A DNA stretch of 7,766 nt. Origin: an uncultured Maritalea sp. GTDB lineage: Bacteria; Pseudomonadota; Alphaproteobacteria; Rhizobiales; Devosiaceae. This document shows positions 6,858 to 7,766 of this stretch, in pieces; within the stretch, counting starts at the first letter, position 1, and each line of letters starts with the position of its first letter. The notes beneath the pieces are model-generated. The model saw only the letters and a program-made list of their open reading frames with translations, was not told the DNA's origin and searched no databases. The stretch lies in the NCBI GenBank assembly GCA_913055925.1, contig CAJXLH010000118.1, forward strand, positions 1 through 7,766, given 5' to 3'. A program made the translations under genes and the position numbers.

Positions 6858-7451
6858 TTAAGCGCTCGGCTCGCGTGACAGCGACTTCCAACACATATCG
6901 AACCCGGCCTGCAAATGGGCGTTTTTCTCAAAACGGCTCATTTCCGGTCGGGCTTGCAAATATTCGAAATAGCTTTGGGCGTTCCTGTACATAATCTCAG
7001 CAATCAGGTCCGGACATAGGGGCTGCAACGCCCCAGCATCGATGCCGTGCTGGATCAGTTCACGCAGACCATCGAGCGGCAACCCCACTTCGCCAATTTG
7101 CTCTTTATTGCTGAGCAGCTGCGACACCTGGATTTGTTCCATCAGCCGAAAACGCTCAGGATGACGTTCACCCCAAGCCATGCCGCTATACCAAATATGC
7201 TCAAACTGATCGCGCAAATCCGCTTCGATATCTAGCCCGCGCTTTGCCTCATTGATCATCTCACGTTTGAGATACACCATTACTTCATCAATTAATTCAT
7301 CTTTGGTTTTGAAGTGATTGAACAATGTGCCTGTCGCCACGCCTGCCTTTTTGGCAACGGACGCTGTCGACGTGTTCCAAAAACCAAACTCGCCAAAAAG
7401 CTCGATTGCTGCTTCGATCAGCAAATCGCGCTTGTTCATAACCATGTCCAT
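6858..7451 (-). CDS. TetR-family transcriptional regulator
   Basis: A 197-residue one-component repressor. The N-terminal domain shows the TetR pattern: helix 1 KRDLLIEAAIELFGEFGFWN (7-26), then the HTH STASVAKKAGVATGTLFNHF (28-47) with the family's typical KTKDELIDEV after it. The C-terminal helical ligand domain is not assignable to a ligand class. The ATG at 7451 is chosen because AGGAAG lies six bases upstream. An in-frame TTG at 7514 would add 21 residues read through a hairpin and poly-T tract, and ATGs at 7445 and 7439 have poorer spacing. The gene has its own promoter with a palindromic operator over the -35, so autorepression is likely. The upstream GyrI-like gene on the same strand may be co-regulated. 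The ligand is unknown. Confidence 0.93.
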   Translation of the reverse strand: MDMVMNKRDLLIEAAIELFGEFGFWNTSTASVAKKAGVATGTLFNHFKTKDELIDEVMVYLKREMINEAKRGLDIEADLRDQFEHIWYSGMAWGERHPERFRLMEQIQVSQLLSNKEQIGEVGLPLDGLRELIQHGIDAGALQPLCPDLIAEIMYRNAQSYFEYLQARPEMSRFEKNAHLQAGFDMCWKSLSREPSA

Positions 7452-7457
7452 TAAATT

Positions 7458-7463
7458 CTTCCT
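7458..7463 (-). promoter_or_regulatory. Shine-Dalgarno deciding the tetR start
   Basis: AGGAAG on the minus strand with six bases before the ATG at 7451. It is the only good ribosome site near the gene's 5' end and fixes the start against the longer TTG alternative. It lies one base from the base of the leader hairpin at 7465-7508. Confidence 0.8.
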
Positions 7464-7464
7464 G

Positions 7465-7508
7465 CCCCATGCCAGAGCCGCGCTCACAAAAAAAGCCCCG
7501 GCATGGGG
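7465..7508 (-). promoter_or_regulatory. tetR leader: 15-bp hairpin and competing terminator-like hairpin
   Basis: In minus-strand RNA, CCCCAUGCCGGGGCU (7508 to 7494) pairs with GGCUCUGGCAUGGGG (7479 to 7465) over 15 continuous pairs with a 14-nt loop. Nine of these (CCCCAUGCC with GGCAUGGGG) are perfect, and most of the rest include G-U pairs. The same CCCC (7508-7505) can instead pair with GGGG (7499-7496) across loop AUGCC, followed by C and seven U (7494-7488), a short intrinsic-terminator shape. The two folds exclude each other. Both lie downstream of the predicted tetR promoter and before its Shine-Dalgarno. An attenuation or translation-control role is inferred; the 4-bp terminator stem is short, and no ligand or leader peptide is evident. 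Confidence 0.5.
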
Positions 7509-7534
7509 ACGCAATCATCTCATTTAACGAGCAG

Positions 7535-7563
7535 GTGATATTGATCTATGACTGATCAGTCAA
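7535..7563 (-). promoter_or_regulatory. Predicted tetR promoter
   Basis: On the minus strand the -35 box TTGACT (7563-7558) is followed by a 17-nt spacer and the -10 box TATCAC (7540-7535). Five of six -35 bases and four of six -10 bases match the sigma-70 consensus, with ideal spacing. Transcription would begin near 7528, giving a leader of about 77 nt that includes the hairpin region. Confidence 0.6.
7549..7562. promoter_or_regulatory. Perfect 14-bp palindrome, TetR operator
   Basis: TGACTGATCAGTCA is its own reverse complement. It covers five bases of the -35 box and part of the spacer of the predicted tetR promoter, so an occupied site would block RNA polymerase. The form TGAC-N6-GTCA is common among TetR-family operators. 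It begins 98 bp upstream of the tetR ATG and is the best candidate for autorepression. It may also affect readthrough from the GyrI-like gene. Confidence 0.75.
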
Positions 7564-7617
7564 TCACTGTTTTTGCGAACAATCAATTCGCCTACAACTG
7601 ACAACGCTCTTGCCCCA

Positions 7618-7766
7618 TCAGTTTTCAATGCTGCGTACAGGTTGCCGAAGTACGGTTTTGCGTTTTTCTGGCGCAATCCGCTTCACGTCACCAAGATAGA
7701 TCTCATGATAATGTCCATCAGCCACAAGCCCATTGGCGGGCAAATACTCATGATAAAGTTTTTCTA
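7618..7766 (-). CDS. GyrI-like domain protein, C-terminal part only
   Basis: The last 48 codons and TGA stop of a minus-strand gene whose 5' part lies beyond the right edge. The visible tail contains YHEYLPANGLVADGHYHEIY and then LGDVKRIAPEKRKTVLRQPV. The pattern (H)HEIYL-D--R-APEK-KT-LRQPV is what I recognise as the C-terminus of GyrI-like small-molecule-binding proteins, relatives of the AraC effector domain that bind or hydrolyse hydrophobic compounds. It lies upstream of tetR on the same strand, 166 bp before its start. The TetR protein may respond to the same compound, but that is inference. The full length and any fused domain cannot be seen. Confidence 0.75.
   Translation of the reverse strand, partial: EKLYHEYLPANGLVADGHYHEIYLGDVKRIAPEKRKTVLRQPVRSIEN

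Noticed and set aside
6846..6866. AGCGC/GCGCT arms between manB and tetR as a bidirectional terminator
   Set aside because: Only five pairs with an 11-nt loop, no T-run, and it overlaps both stop regions; chance is likely.
7452..7514. TTG start 21 codons upstream for tetR
   Set aside because: The extension is read through the GC hairpin and T-run and lacks family similarity; the ATG at 7451 has a strong Shine-Dalgarno.
7297..7518. Overlapping 73-codon minus-strand frame in the tetR leader, considered as a leader peptide
   Set aside because: It runs far into the tetR coding region out of frame, lacks a run of regulatory codons and has no good ribosome site.
7575..7591. GCGAA/TTCGC 5-bp hairpin after the GyrI-like stop
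   Set aside because: Short stem; on the gene's strand it is followed by A rather than U, so it is not a terminator for the GyrI-like gene.

Overview
The window looks like chromosomal DNA of an alphaproteobacterium, most likely a member of the Hyphomicrobiales (Rhizobiales) with about 50% GC. This rests on the protein flavour (CpsG/ManB-type phosphomannomutase, compact homogentisate operon beside a MarR regulator) and on a paired-hairpin intergenic repeat of a kind common in that order. The genus is not resolved; a Devosiaceae-like organism is only a guess. I see no phage, transposase, CRISPR, tRNA or rRNA.

Layout. Positions 1-229 hold no convincing gene. Positions 238-362 hold a composite repeat of two inverted 32-nt hairpin units, and the right unit supplies the last codons and the stop of a LysR regulator (345-1262, minus). 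That regulator is divergent from a small DoxX-type membrane protein (1377-1742, plus), with a 24-bp dyad between them. A hairpin separates doxX from the convergent homogentisate operon on the minus strand: hmgA (3474-4793), fahA (2456-3469) and maiA (1799-2437), in that transcription order with gaps of 4 and 18 nt. Divergent from hmgA is a MarR regulator (4895-5350), and the shared 101-bp region carries direct and inverted repeats. Next come manB (5489-6847, plus) and, convergent with a 10-nt gap, a TetR regulator (6858-7451, minus). The window ends inside the 3' end of a GyrI-like protein gene (minus, 7618 to the right edge).

How the genes work together. HmgA opens homogentisate to maleylacetoacetate, MaiA isomerises it to fumarylacetoacetate, and FahA cleaves that to fumarate and acetoacetate. 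This is the complete lower tyrosine/phenylalanine pathway, probably controlled by the adjacent MarR protein. ManB interconverts mannose-6-P and mannose-1-P for surface polysaccharide and is not obviously linked to its neighbours. The TetR gene has a clear autoregulatory design: a perfect 14-bp palindrome lies over its own -35 box.

Most interesting. The tetR leader RNA can form a 15-bp hairpin ending one base from the Shine-Dalgarno, which excludes a short terminator-like hairpin followed by seven U. Its three non-Watson-Crick positions are all G-U in the tetR-sense RNA. The repeat at 238-362 has two copies whose stem differences are all compensatory. Nothing here demands an entirely new system; the strongest leads are regulatory.
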